Part shown: positions 31,640 through 40,284 of the stretch, piece by piece
Numbering within the stretch: the first letter of the stretch is position 1
Layout: every line of letters begins with the position of its first letter
Source of the DNA: UMGS1889 sp900556055
Lineage (GTDB): Bacteria; Bacillota; Clostridia; Oscillospirales; Ruminococcaceae
Direction of reading: 5' to 3'
Length of the DNA: 64,000 nt
NCBI GenBank assembly: GCA_902463265.1
Contig: CABQEV010000002.1
Coordinates: 196,509-260,508, forward strand
The notes under the pieces: model-generated
What the model saw: only the letters and a program-made list of their open reading frames with translations
Database searches by the model: none
Told to the model about the DNA's origin: nothing
Program-made: the position numbers and the translations under genes

Positions 31640-32686
31640 TTATTTGATTTTCTCGATTTCCGTGCGCAGGCTTTCAAGTGTTCTGTGAGTGTAAACTCGC
31701 TCGGTAACATCATTTACATCGTGACCGATAATGAGCTTCAAGCAATATTCGTTCATATCTGCTTCTTTTGCAAGAGTGATGAATGTGTGTCGCACCTCGT
31801 GAGGAATGTGATCCATATTCAGCCGTGACATAATCTCCTTGAAACGTGTGTAATACATACCATAATCCATTTCAGAGCCATTCTTACCGTTGTCATCATA
31901 GAAAAGCTGCTTACGATTGGAATCATACCACTTTTCTACAAGAGGCCGTATTTTAGAATGAATTGGAACGTATCTGTTTTTGCCCGCATCGGTTTTCATA
32001 CCGCCCCTCATAGTTCCGTTTTCAAGGTCAATACCCTCAGTTTTCAGAGTTGCAAGCTCCTGAGGACGCCAACCCGAATAAATGCCAATCAAAATAATAT
32101 CCACAAATGGAATTTCAATATTATCCCAAAGAAGCTGTATTTCTTTTTCGGAAAACGGCTTGCGAGCACGCTCAGGCTCTTCCTTTTTGACACCATTACA
32201 AAGAGCCGCATAGTCCTTGTCCACAATTTCGTGCTTCATAGCATATTTGAACATCAAATTATAAAGAGATTTCATTCGATTTTTTGTATCAGCTCCTATT
32301 TGTGCATCTCTTATTGTACCCTCCATATGAGCAGGGCGGATATCTTTCATGCGCATTTCCCACAAAGGCTTGCTGTGATTGTATGCAGATTTCCACGTTC
32401 TCTGTGCTGATGGAACAATGGTTTCAAAATGTTCTTTCGACCAACGCTCGTATACCTCGCTGAACGTTATGCTGTTTGTTGCAATGTCATAAGGATTTTC
32501 GTTGTAATTTGCAAGAGCTTGCAACGCTTCCTGTTTAGTGGCAAAATATCCGATAGTGATGTACTGTTGTTTAACACGCTCATTGTTTTCATCGAATATC
32601 CAGCCTGATGTTTTTCGTACTCGCCAAGGCCGTCTGCGTTTTCCCGGAAGTTTATGTACCGAACCATAGCTGTTTGGTTGTTTCAT
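31640..32686 (-). CDS. int: Tyrosine recombinase/integrase
   Basis: 348-aa site-specific recombinase of Tn916-like layout: an N-terminal arm-binding domain (YITIGYFATKQEALQALANY), a SAM-like core-binding domain (residues 70-165), then the catalytic domain. Catalytic residues Arg207 (SGWRPQEL), Lys231, His296 and Arg299 (HEVRHTF), His322 (GHD) and Tyr332 (VYTHR) are all present. Start ATG 32686 has GGAGA 11 nt upstream; the earlier frame has no SD. Adjacent to attL, as integrases usually are. Confidence 0.93.
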   Translation of the reverse strand: MKQPNSYGSVHKLPGKRRRPWRVRKTSGWIFDENNERVKQQYITIGYFATKQEALQALANYNENPYDIATNSITFSEVYERWSKEHFETIVPSAQRTWKSAYNHSKPLWEMRMKDIRPAHMEGTIRDAQIGADTKNRMKSLYNLMFKYAMKHEIVDKDYAALCNGVKKEEPERARKPFSEKEIQLLWDNIEIPFVDIILIGIYSGWRPQELATLKTEGIDLENGTMRGGMKTDAGKNRYVPIHSKIRPLVEKWYDSNRKQLFYDDNGKNGSEMDYGMYYTRFKEIMSRLNMDHIPHEVRHTFITLAKEADMNEYCLKLIIGHDVNDVTERVYTHRTLESLRTEIEKIK

Positions 32687-32699
32687 AGTTATACATCTC

Positions 32700-34427
32700 C
32701 TAACGTTGATAAGTGTTGTAATTTCGGCTGCGTTGTTCCTCTTTTTCAAAATTGCGCATCTCATCGCCTATTTCTGAACCAAGAACAGATTTATTGATTA
32801 GTTCAAACTCTCCGCGTCTGTCAAAGCATTTGTCAATAAATCTGCTGATACCGTTTGCAAGAGCCTTGCTTATGCCTGAAAGTCCTTGACTGAATTTGTC
32901 CGTGTAAACAAGCATATTCAGAGCAAGCACAACCTTGATAAATTCTTCTTTGATACCTGATAATACAGATATTTTCTCTCGGCAGTGGGCGATTTCCTCG
33001 TCTTTTTCGGTTATCTTTTTCTTGAAATGTCCCGATAATGCTTTGACCATTTCGGGAACGGATTTTTGGGGAATATCGTTATCTAAACCAATCTCTGAAT
33101 TATATTCATTTTCTATTGCCATTCTATCTTCAACAAGTGTTTTGCATTTTTCGGCAATATCTGTTTTGGTATCTTCCTCGGGAATGTTAAGTGCTTTGCG
33201 TATTCTGTTCAGAATATTATTGTTTTTAGCATTTTTATTTTGCTCTTTGAATAATTCATCGTGGAGAACAGAGTATTTCTCATTGAGGTCACGCTGAAAA
33301 TCACGTTCCTGTTGAGCACGTTTAAAGTCGTATTCTGCTCTTTCCAAAAGCTGTTCAGCATTGAATTTTTTCTGACGAGCTTCGCTCAAAATTTCAGACA
33401 ATTTTTCTTCTTTTTCAGTAATGACTCTTTCCCGAATATTTAGAGCATTAGTGCGTTCACTCTGCTCATTCAGACTTTGTTCCTCTTTTTGAGATATTTC
33501 CGATTCACGTTTATCCAAAGATTGCTTGTACTGCTCAAGGCTGTCACGTTCACGCTGATTATCCAACGCTTGAACAGCAGCAGCTTTTTTCTGCTGTTCA
33601 AGTTGAACCATTTCGTTGGAGGATACTGCTATCTTGTTTGATAAGGGGATTTTGTTGCCCCTAACAGTTTCTGATTCAGCCGCAAGATTCATTTCACGCA
33701 ATGGTTGTAATTCTCTGGTAAGCCGTTTTTTCTCTTCCTGTATCTCTCTGTATTCTTCGCATTTGAAATTGTACCCTCTGGACTTGTTCGGCGTTGCTAT
33801 TGTAAATCCGTGAGATATGCATATTTCCGTAAAGACCTTACGTTCGCATTCACGCCATTTTGTAGCAGCATTAGCACCCTTATATCCCATTTCTGAAAGT
33901 GCTTGTGCCATAGCATTTCGGGTATCAAGACCTTTTTCATAATGTCCTATGGGAATATAGTTAATGTGAAGATGCGGTGTTGCTTCATCCATATGAATAA
34001 CAGCGTTGAACACGAAAAAGTTAGGATTATTCTTTATATAGTGTTCGTAGTATTCCGTCAGACATTGTTTTGCTGTTTCCGCATCGGGAGTGCCGCAGCC
34101 TGTATCGTGCATATCACCGACTTGCACTAAATCTTCATAAAAGCTTTTCTGCTTGTTGTTGGCAGTAAGCGTATAATCGCAGATTTTATGATTAAACAGG
34201 TGTGTGAAATAGTCGGGTTTTATGTATCTGCATTTTCTTGATTGCTTTGCGTTATAACGCTCAACCGCTTTATCGAAGAGTTTACTGTAAGCATCGGCAA
34301 GTGGCATTTGCATAAGAACCACATTTTGACTTGTGCGTGTTCTGTCAACATTTTTTGCACTAAAAATTCTGTTGTTGTGAGCAAGACTGCCTTTCCCGAC
34401 AACGTGGGATATTCTTTTTTCGGACAT
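32700..34427 (-). CDS. MOBV-family relaxase (Mob/Pre)
   Basis: 575-aa plasmid mobilisation protein. Near residue 145 the signature HMDEATPHLHINYIP carries the metal-binding histidines of MOBV (H-x-D-E-x2-P-H-x-H). The N-terminus SHVVGKGSLAHNNRIF is also standard. From about residue 235 onward a long charged coiled coil (KESLDKRESEISQKEEQ-like) extends to 460. It would nick oriT and lead the strand during mobilisation. Start ATG 34427 has AAAGGAGG upstream. Confidence 0.9.
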   Translation of the reverse strand: MSEKRISHVVGKGSLAHNNRIFSAKNVDRTRTSQNVVLMQMPLADAYSKLFDKAVERYNAKQSRKCRYIKPDYFTHLFNHKICDYTLTANNKQKSFYEDLVQVGDMHDTGCGTPDAETAKQCLTEYYEHYIKNNPNFFVFNAVIHMDEATPHLHINYIPIGHYEKGLDTRNAMAQALSEMGYKGANAATKWRECERKVFTEICISHGFTIATPNKSRGYNFKCEEYREIQEEKKRLTRELQPLREMNLAAESETVRGNKIPLSNKIAVSSNEMVQLEQQKKAAAVQALDNQRERDSLEQYKQSLDKRESEISQKEEQSLNEQSERTNALNIRERVITEKEEKLSEILSEARQKKFNAEQLLERAEYDFKRAQQERDFQRDLNEKYSVLHDELFKEQNKNAKNNNILNRIRKALNIPEEDTKTDIAEKCKTLVEDRMAIENEYNSEIGLDNDIPQKSVPEMVKALSGHFKKKITEKDEEIAHCREKISVLSGIKEEFIKVVLALNMLVYTDKFSQGLSGISKALANGISRFIDKCFDRRGEFELINKSVLGSEIGDEMRNFEKEEQRSRNYNTYQR

Positions 34428-34448
34428 TTTGATGACCTCCTTTCAGGT

Positions 34449-34695
34449 AATAAGTATGGTGTTAGCCAATATAGTTCTGTTACTCTTTCCAAGAGTAACC
34501 CCGAGGTACTATTGTACATTCCGCAAGCTGCACATACAATAGTTCGGGGCTCTCCGAGGGGGATTTCGCTTTCTGCGGAAAGCGAGGGAAAGCAGTCGCT
34601 TTCACAAAAACGTGACGATATGTGTCGATGGTGACGGTATTTCTGATACCGCACAAGTTATTGAAAATATCGTCACGACCGTCACGCATCGACAC
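34449..34695. other. Putative oriT region with nested inverted repeats
   Basis: Directly upstream of the relaxase gene, TAAGTATGGTGTTAGCC (34451-34467) resembles the MOBV nic region as I remember it from pMV158 (AGTATAGTGTGTTA). It is followed by hairpins GTTACTCTT/AAGAGTAAC (34479-34499), ACTATTGTA/TACAATAGT flanked by CCCCGA/TCGGGG (34499-34549), and a nested set CGTGACGATAT/ATATCGTCACG, GTGTCGATG/CATCGACAC and CGGTAT/ATACCG (34611-34695). No supported gene lies here. Confidence 0.5.
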
Positions 34696-35815
34696 GGTTT
34701 TTAACCGTTTCACGCATAAGTTTGATTACTCTGCCGTTATGGGTTCGGCAGTTTTCGTATCGAATATTATATTCGTTATATAGCCTTCCGGCATTAACAT
34801 TAAGTTTTCTTGTCATTGCATTTGGATTCATATCCAATGAAAGCTTGTCTGCAAGCTCTGTTGGAGAACCCTGCCATATTGGACTTTCATTATTGACAAG
34901 ACTTGATATTTTCTCAAGAATAGGTTCAGGCGGAACTGACCAAAGTTCTGTTTCTGCATTTTCAAGTTCCCAAGCGAGTGATTCCGTGTTTCTGATTAAA
35001 TGCAGCTTCTGATCCTGTTGGTCACGTCCGGAAATTTCAAGCACAGCGGAATTAGATGTTCGCTTTTCTTTATGAAGAAGAAATGCTCCGTCTGCTGCAC
35101 CGAGTAATCCGTTTGTTCCCGAGATCATATCGAAATTATCATCTGACTTCTGCTTGCGTGTATGATGAACAAGCATCAAACAGATTTTATTATTATCAGC
35201 AAATCTTTTAAGCTGTGAGATGATTTCATAATCATTAGCATAACTGAATTTTTCTCCGCCCACCTCACGAACTTTTTGCAGCGTATCAATTATTATAAGA
35301 TTGGTATCTTTATGGTCAGTGATGAATCTGTTTAATTGTTCTATCAAACCATTTCCGAGTTGCTTTGAAACTGTCGATAGGTGCATATTATCTGTGCTTT
35401 CAGAACCAAACATTCTGTATAAACGAGTTTGCAAACGGCTGTAATTATCTTCAAGAGCAAGATACAAAACTGTACCTTTTCTAACATTATAGTTCCAAAG
35501 CGGTGTGCCCGTACTAACGTGATATGCAAGCTGTATCATAAAAAAGCTTTTTCCGAGTTTGGGCGCGCCCACAAAAAGATATGTTCCCGGATATAATAAT
35601 CCATCAATAATTGGCGGATTGCTGATAAACACGTTTTCATAAAGCTCGGTCATTGATATAGTTTTTATGTATGATGAGTCCAACTGCTGCAAAAACTCCA
35701 TCTGCATACGATGGATATTCTCTTCCAAACTGCTGAAATCTGTTTTATCTCCATCAACAACAGACATTTGTTGCCCGGCAGAACACAGAACATCTCTATT
35801 TATAAGATCGGACAT
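34682..35815 (-). CDS. RecA-like AAA ATPase (RepA-type helicase)
   Basis: 377-aa RecA-fold ATPase like plasmid RepA/replicative helicases. Walker A GAPKLGKSF follows LLYPGTYLFV, Walker B is NLIIIDTL, and MLVHHTRKQ is the arm typical of the family. The C-terminal part is a winged-helix-like region. In mobile elements it is usually linked with replication or maintenance of the excised circle. It follows the small HTH gene by 2 bp. Start ATG 35815 is preceded by GGAAGG. Confidence 0.8.
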   Translation of the reverse strand: MSDLINRDVLCSAGQQMSVVDGDKTDFSSLEENIHRMQMEFLQQLDSSYIKTISMTELYENVFISNPPIIDGLLYPGTYLFVGAPKLGKSFFMIQLAYHVSTGTPLWNYNVRKGTVLYLALEDNYSRLQTRLYRMFGSESTDNMHLSTVSKQLGNGLIEQLNRFITDHKDTNLIIIDTLQKVREVGGEKFSYANDYEIISQLKRFADNNKICLMLVHHTRKQKSDDNFDMISGTNGLLGAADGAFLLHKEKRTSNSAVLEISGRDQQDQKLHLIRNTESLAWELENAETELWSVPPEPILEKISSLVNNESPIWQGSPTELADKLSLDMNPNAMTRKLNVNAGRLYNEYNIRYENCRTHNGRVIKLMRETVKNRVDA

Positions 35816-35817
35816 AA

Positions 35818-36063
35818 TTAATCACCTTCCGTTCCTGTTGTAGTTTTGTCGGAAAAATATCCAAGCTCTTCCCATACCTTTTTATCGGGACAATAATAAC
35901 TGTATTCACTGGAGCCGTCATTTTTAAAAGCAAATCCGAATTTAAGAATACCGCGCTGCAGCCCAATACGAAGATACTGCGCACTTTTTCCTGTTGCCTG
36001 TGCGATTTCAGTCAATGGAACATTCCGACCGGTGAATTTAGGTGCAGTGATGTTGTAAGTCAT
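35818..36063 (-). CDS. Small helix-turn-helix protein, Xis/replication-initiation type
   Basis: 81-aa basic-to-neutral protein. LTEIAQATGKSAQYLRIGLQRGILKFGFAFK is a MerR-like/excisionase helix-turn-helix. It is positioned first in the minus-strand mobility operon, where Tn916-type elements keep excisionases. ATG 36063 is preceded by AGGAGG with 6-nt spacing; the longer open frame runs into the operator region. A role in excision or as accessory initiator is inferred. Confidence 0.72.
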   Translation of the reverse strand: MTYNITAPKFTGRNVPLTEIAQATGKSAQYLRIGLQRGILKFGFAFKNDGSSEYSYYCPDKKVWEELGYFSDKTTTGTEGD

Positions 36064-36110
36064 ACAATTTCCTCCTAACATATTGACATTTTTGTATTTC
36101 TGTGATAAAA

Positions 36111-36215
36111 TTAATACACTATAGAAATCACTTAAGTAACTCATAGTGTATTACCACTGTGTATAGTATAATGCACAATAAGTTATTTGTCAATACACTA
36201 TGAGTGATTTTTATA
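36111..36215. promoter_or_regulatory. Divergent promoters with three operator copies
   Basis: Minus: TTGACA (36193-36188), 17 bp, TATACT (36170-36165), for the mobility operon. Plus: TTGTCA (36187-36192), 17 bp, TTTATA (36210-36215), for the regulator. The 16-bp AATACACTATGAGTGA is present at 36192-36207, inverted at about 36137-36152, and in weaker form at 36111-36126. One copy spans the plus -35/-10 spacer and the minus -35, so a repressor bound there would shut both. Confidence 0.7.
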
Positions 36216-36243
36216 TTTTCTACAAAATAGCGGGGTGAATTTT

Positions 36244-36948
36244 GTGTTTTATAACCAATTGATGAAATTATGTAATGAGAATAATGAAAAACCTACGCCA
36301 TTGCTTAGATCATTAGGTTTAAGTGCGACAAATTTAAAACGTTGGGAAAATGGCTCAACTGTTAATTCTGAAATCTTAGAAAAGCTGGCTTATCATTTTG
36401 GAGTACCTGTTGACTACTTTTTTGATGATGAGCAGAATGACGAAGAACGCAAGTCAGCTATTCCGGATGATGCCAATGTTTTCCGCAAGATATATTGGAT
36501 TTTCAAATCACACCCGGATAACATTGCAAGCTTTCTGAACGGAACAAATATGACTATGGGGCAGCTTAAAACCATAGCTGACTATCTTGGTTCAAGCGTA
36601 GATTATCTGTTGGATAAGGAAACCTCTATTATTACAGAGGAAAAGAGCAGTTCAATAGAGAAAATCGGAGTTAAGGACTACCTTCTCGGTGTGATGAACA
36701 AGCTGCCATCCAATGTGGGTTATCAGATACTTCAAGTTAAAATATCCTACATTGTAATAAATAATCTTGAGAAAATAAACATAGGTATGGATGATCTTAT
36801 TGGCATTAAGCTGTCAAAAAGCAAAATCGAAAGGCTATATAACCGTTCAATTCCGAATAAGTCGAAACGTGGACTTAATTTTTCTGATCTTAATCGTATT
36901 GCAGAAGCATTTGATGTAAGTTATGATTTCCTTTTTACAGGAAAATAA
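36244..36948 (+). CDS. XRE-type regulator with three helix-turn-helix units
   Basis: 234-aa protein built from three related XRE domains, each ending in a similar D-Y-F/L-F/L motif: FGVPVDYFFDDE (about residue 60), LGSSVDYLLDKE (about 125) and FDVSYDFLFTGK (C-terminus). Each unit contains a LKRWENGS-, QLKTIADYLG- or DLNRIAEAF-type helix pair. The start is GTG 36244, with GGGGTG 7 nt upstream; GTG 36235 lies inside that SD. It sits directly beside the operator copies and probably represses both arms of the element. Three tandem units in one chain is unusual. Confidence 0.75.
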   Translation: MFYNQLMKLCNENNEKPTPLLRSLGLSATNLKRWENGSTVNSEILEKLAYHFGVPVDYFFDDEQNDEERKSAIPDDANVFRKIYWIFKSHPDNIASFLNGTNMTMGQLKTIADYLGSSVDYLLDKETSIITEEKSSSIEKIGVKDYLLGVMNKLPSNVGYQILQVKISYIVINNLEKINIGMDDLIGIKLSKSKIERLYNRSIPNKSKRGLNFSDLNRIAEAFDVSYDFLFTGK

Positions 36949-36963
36949 ATAAGTGGTGATATT

Positions 36964-37842
36964 ATGAAAACAGTAAAACCTTTTATAAAATGGGCAGGCG
37001 GAAAAAGCCAGCTTCTAAATGAAATCAGGGAGAAATATCCCTCAAAAATTGAAAAATACTGTGAGCCTTTTGTAGGCGGCGGTGCTGTTTTGCTTGATGT
37101 TCTTGAAAACTGTCACCCGAAAGAGGTTCTTATTAACGATATTAACTCAGAGCTTGTGAACACCTATTGTCAGGTTAAAACAAATGTTGAGGCGTTGATC
37201 GAACGCTTATCCGATATGCAAACCGAATTCTGGAACGCTGATACAGAATGCCGCAAGGCTATTTACACTGCGAATCGTCAGAAATATAATGATTTAAAGG
37301 TTAGTGACAACGATGATAGCCTTGAAAAAGCTGCGTTGTTCATCTTTCTGAATAAGACTTGTTTCAATGGATTGTATCGTGTGAACAGCAAGGGACTTTT
37401 CAATGTTCCTATGGGTTCGTATAAAAAGCCGCCGATTTGCGATGCCGAAAACTTGCGTTATATCAGCGAATTGCTTGTGAATGTAGAGATTAGGTGCGGT
37501 GATTATAGTCAGTGTACGGATTTTATTGATGAGAATACCTTTGTTTATATTGATCCGCCTTATCGTCCGCTTACGGAAACAGCATCGTTCACTTCTTATT
37601 CCGAGAGCGAATTTGGGGATAAGCAGCAGATTGAGTTGGGAAGGTTTGTTGATGAAATATCCGCAAAGGGTGCTATGGTTGCAGCAAGCAACTCCGATCC
37701 TAAAAACACGGACAGCACCGATGATTTCTTCGATAATCTGTATGCAAAGTATAAGATTAACAGAGTGTCTGCCAAGCGTATGATTAACAGCAAAGGAAGC
37801 AGCAGAGGGGCTATAAATGAACTGCTGATATGTAATTATTGA
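36964..37842 (+). CDS. DNA adenine methylase (DpnM/Dam family)
   Basis: 292-aa N6-adenine methyltransferase of the DpnM/Dam class. Motif X/I FIKWAGGKSQLL (residues 7-18), EPFVGGGAV, and motif IV DPPY (197-200) are complete. These enzymes methylate GATC. It precedes the DpnII-type endonuclease by 12 bp, forming a GATC restriction-modification pair. SD GTGGTGAT lies 5 nt upstream of ATG. AT-rich relative to the chromosome. Confidence 0.92.
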   Translation: MKTVKPFIKWAGGKSQLLNEIREKYPSKIEKYCEPFVGGGAVLLDVLENCHPKEVLINDINSELVNTYCQVKTNVEALIERLSDMQTEFWNADTECRKAIYTANRQKYNDLKVSDNDDSLEKAALFIFLNKTCFNGLYRVNSKGLFNVPMGSYKKPPICDAENLRYISELLVNVEIRCGDYSQCTDFIDENTFVYIDPPYRPLTETASFTSYSESEFGDKQQIELGRFVDEISAKGAMVAASNSDPKNTDSTDDFFDNLYAKYKINRVSAKRMINSKGSSRGAINELLICNY

Positions 37843-37854
37843 GGTGAATGATTT

Positions 37855-38709
37855 ATGAAACGAAATTTCAACGATTGGCTCTCCAAATTCCGCAGCAGCA
37901 TTGCAAACTACGGCTATTATGTGGACTTTGAAAAGGTGCATAAAAACGTTGACGGAATAAAGGTTGAGCTGAATATTCTTAACTCGCTTGTTGGCTCAAA
38001 AGATATTGAGAACGAGTTTGAGCAGCTTGTGACAAAGTATCCCGAAACGCTGAAATGTATTCCTCTGCTGCTTGCTGTAAGAGAAAAGGAAATCTATGCG
38101 ATTGACGGTGACGGAGAGTGTACATATAATTTCAAAAAGGCGAATTGCACCATTGAGCAATATGAGACTTTTATGCGAAAAACAGGGCTTTTCGATCTGC
38201 TTGAAAATCATATCATCAACAATCTTGTTGACTATGCAACAGGTGTTGAAACAGGACTTGATTCTAACGGACGTAAAAATCGTGGCGGTCATCTTATGGA
38301 AGATTTGGTTGAAAGCTTCATTGTCAAGGCAGGTTTTGTCAAGGGAAAAAACTATTTCAAGGAAATGTATATCCACGAAATAACAGAGAAATGGGGTATT
38401 GACCTTTCTGCAATTTCCAATCAGGGCAAGGCTGAAAAGCGTTTTGATTTTGTTATCAAGACCGATAAGACAATTTACGGTATCGAAACGAATTTCTACG
38501 CAAGTGGCGGCTCTAAGCTGAACGAAACTGCACGAAGCTATAAGCAGATTGCACAGGAGGTTGCGACTATTGACGGCTTTGAATTTGTTTGGTTTACCGA
38601 TGGACAAGGCTGGATAAGTGCAAGACACAACCTTGAGGAAACGTTTGATGTTATGGAGAATATTTACTCTATTGATGATTTGGAGAATGGGATTATCTCA
38701 ATATTTTAA
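37855..38709 (+). CDS. DpnII-type restriction endonuclease
   Basis: 284-aa restriction enzyme of the DpnII/MboI type, cutting unmethylated GATC. The family stretch GLDSNGRKNRGGHLMEDLVE (residues about 138-158) and the C-terminal catalytic region FDFVIKTDKTIYGIETNFYASGGSK, where D...E-x-N replaces the usual D...E-x-K lysine, fit DpnII relatives. It pairs with the upstream Dam-like methylase. Conservation was judged from memory. Confidence 0.88.
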   Translation: MKRNFNDWLSKFRSSIANYGYYVDFEKVHKNVDGIKVELNILNSLVGSKDIENEFEQLVTKYPETLKCIPLLLAVREKEIYAIDGDGECTYNFKKANCTIEQYETFMRKTGLFDLLENHIINNLVDYATGVETGLDSNGRKNRGGHLMEDLVESFIVKAGFVKGKNYFKEMYIHEITEKWGIDLSAISNQGKAEKRFDFVIKTDKTIYGIETNFYASGGSKLNETARSYKQIAQEVATIDGFEFVWFTDGQGWISARHNLEETFDVMENIYSIDDLENGIISIF

Positions 38710-38721
38710 GGAGAAACAATT

Positions 38722-40281
38722 ATGGAATATACTGATATAGAATTTCCTTTTGATGAAGCCGAAAACTATTTACAATCCGCAAACAAAGAAAAGATGAACA
38801 GATTCTTCTATAAGGGCGACGTTTATGAAAAATTAAAAATTCCAACTACATATTATTTGGTTGGCGATAAGGGGAGTGGAAAGACAGCATATTCCGCTTA
38901 TTTCTGCAATAATATAATTGAAGGAGATATAAAATCAAAGTTTTTTCAAATTTCTGTAGATGACTATAACAAAATTATACAGATGAAATCTGAAGGAAAA
39001 CTTGACTACACACATTATATTACTTTATGGAAAGCAATAATACTTATTAAAATTTGTTCATCGTTAGATTCAAACGAAATTACTCTTTTTGGAAAAAAAG
39101 GTTATAAAAAAATAACTGATATACTAAAAAGATATAAATTCACAAAATTTACATTAGACTCTTTTTCACCAGTATCTTTTATGGATAGTAGTGAATTTGA
39201 ACAAGATATAGGAGTTGATTTTGAAAAATCAGGTGTCGCTCCCAAAGCAAAGCAAGCGAAAAAAAATACAAATCAAGTTACAATCCAGAAAAGTATTTAT
39301 AATGACAATTGGGTCGCTTTTGTAAATGAAATTACAGATGAAATTAGCAAATTACGATTGTCAAATACCCATTATTTGTTTATAGATGGAATAGATAGCC
39401 GACCAGGTGACATTGATTTTGAATCATATTCAGATTGTGTTTATCCACTAATTCGAGCAGTGTATGAAGTTAATGCAACTATTTTTTCAAAAATTAAAGA
39501 TCGAAAAAAAGGACGGTTACAAATTATTCTATTAACTAGATTAGATATTTTCTTACAAGCTGGACTTAGTAATCCTGGAAGTAAATTGCAGGATAATTGT
39601 GCTTACATCGATTGGAACACATGCGAAGATAACTATGAAAAAAGCAAGATATATAATGTAGTAAACAATATATTATCGCAACAGGACAAAAATTTAAATT
39701 GGAAAAGCTTTTTCAATTTCAAAATAAAAAGGGGACGCACTTCTTTCGATTCCTTTGTTTATTTCTTGCGACTAACAACGGGAAGCCCTCGTGATTTTGT
39801 TAGAGCTATGAGGATTATTCAAGAACAATGTAATAGGCAGAATTGCTCTCCAAATTCTTCTATAATAGAAGGAGATGAATTTCAAAAAGCATATTCAATG
39901 TATTTCGTTGATAAAATTCGAACAGCGTTAAGTTTCACATATAAAAAAGAAGAGATTGATGCGTTATTTGATTTCTTGCGTACAATAGGAAAGCGAATAA
40001 TCAAAAAAGAAGAAATCGAAAGTCATTATAATAACTACAAGTTTAAGGAACAGCTCGATCAATCATTTTATGACTTTAACAATTTGATGAAAGTTATGTT
40101 TGATAACAATATGATTGGTGTAAATGATGAAAATGGAATTTATCGCTGGAAACACAAAGAAACATCTATTGCAGCATATGATTACACTTTACCATTAGCA
40201 AGTTTATCTAATAATACAGAAATTGTATTTAACTGGGCATTAGAAAAAAGCTTTTCACTGTACATAAAAATGGGAAGATAA
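38722..40281 (+). CDS. P-loop ATPase, Sll1717-like, in a defence context
   Basis: 519-aa NTPase with Walker A GDKGSGKTA (residues 48-56) and a Walker B-like HYLFIDGID (about 226); the remainder is helical and reminiscent of KAP/STAND or Sll1717-family ATPases. The C-terminus ends without a recognisable effector, so a partner may be needed. It is inserted between the DpnII endonuclease (12 bp gap) and a methyltransferase (3 bp gap). Together with its AT-rich composition this suggests an accessory defence gene in the restriction-modification operon. Function unknown. Confidence 0.7.
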   Translation: MEYTDIEFPFDEAENYLQSANKEKMNRFFYKGDVYEKLKIPTTYYLVGDKGSGKTAYSAYFCNNIIEGDIKSKFFQISVDDYNKIIQMKSEGKLDYTHYITLWKAIILIKICSSLDSNEITLFGKKGYKKITDILKRYKFTKFTLDSFSPVSFMDSSEFEQDIGVDFEKSGVAPKAKQAKKNTNQVTIQKSIYNDNWVAFVNEITDEISKLRLSNTHYLFIDGIDSRPGDIDFESYSDCVYPLIRAVYEVNATIFSKIKDRKKGRLQIILLTRLDIFLQAGLSNPGSKLQDNCAYIDWNTCEDNYEKSKIYNVVNNILSQQDKNLNWKSFFNFKIKRGRTSFDSFVYFLRLTTGSPRDFVRAMRIIQEQCNRQNCSPNSSIIEGDEFQKAYSMYFVDKIRTALSFTYKKEEIDALFDFLRTIGKRIIKKEEIESHYNNYKFKEQLDQSFYDFNNLMKVMFDNNMIGVNDENGIYRWKHKETSIAAYDYTLPLASLSNNTEIVFNWALEKSFSLYIKMGR

Positions 40282-40284
40282 CGA

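Noticed and set aside
34480..34713. Short open frames between the relaxase and ATPase genes
   Set aside because: They run across a set of hairpins, have no SD, and conflict with the oriT-like structure.
37855..38709. DpnII-type nuclease being inactivated because E-x-K is not seen
   Set aside because: The ETN in place of an E-x-K is uncertain to judge by eye and the open frame is full-length, so I do not call it broken.
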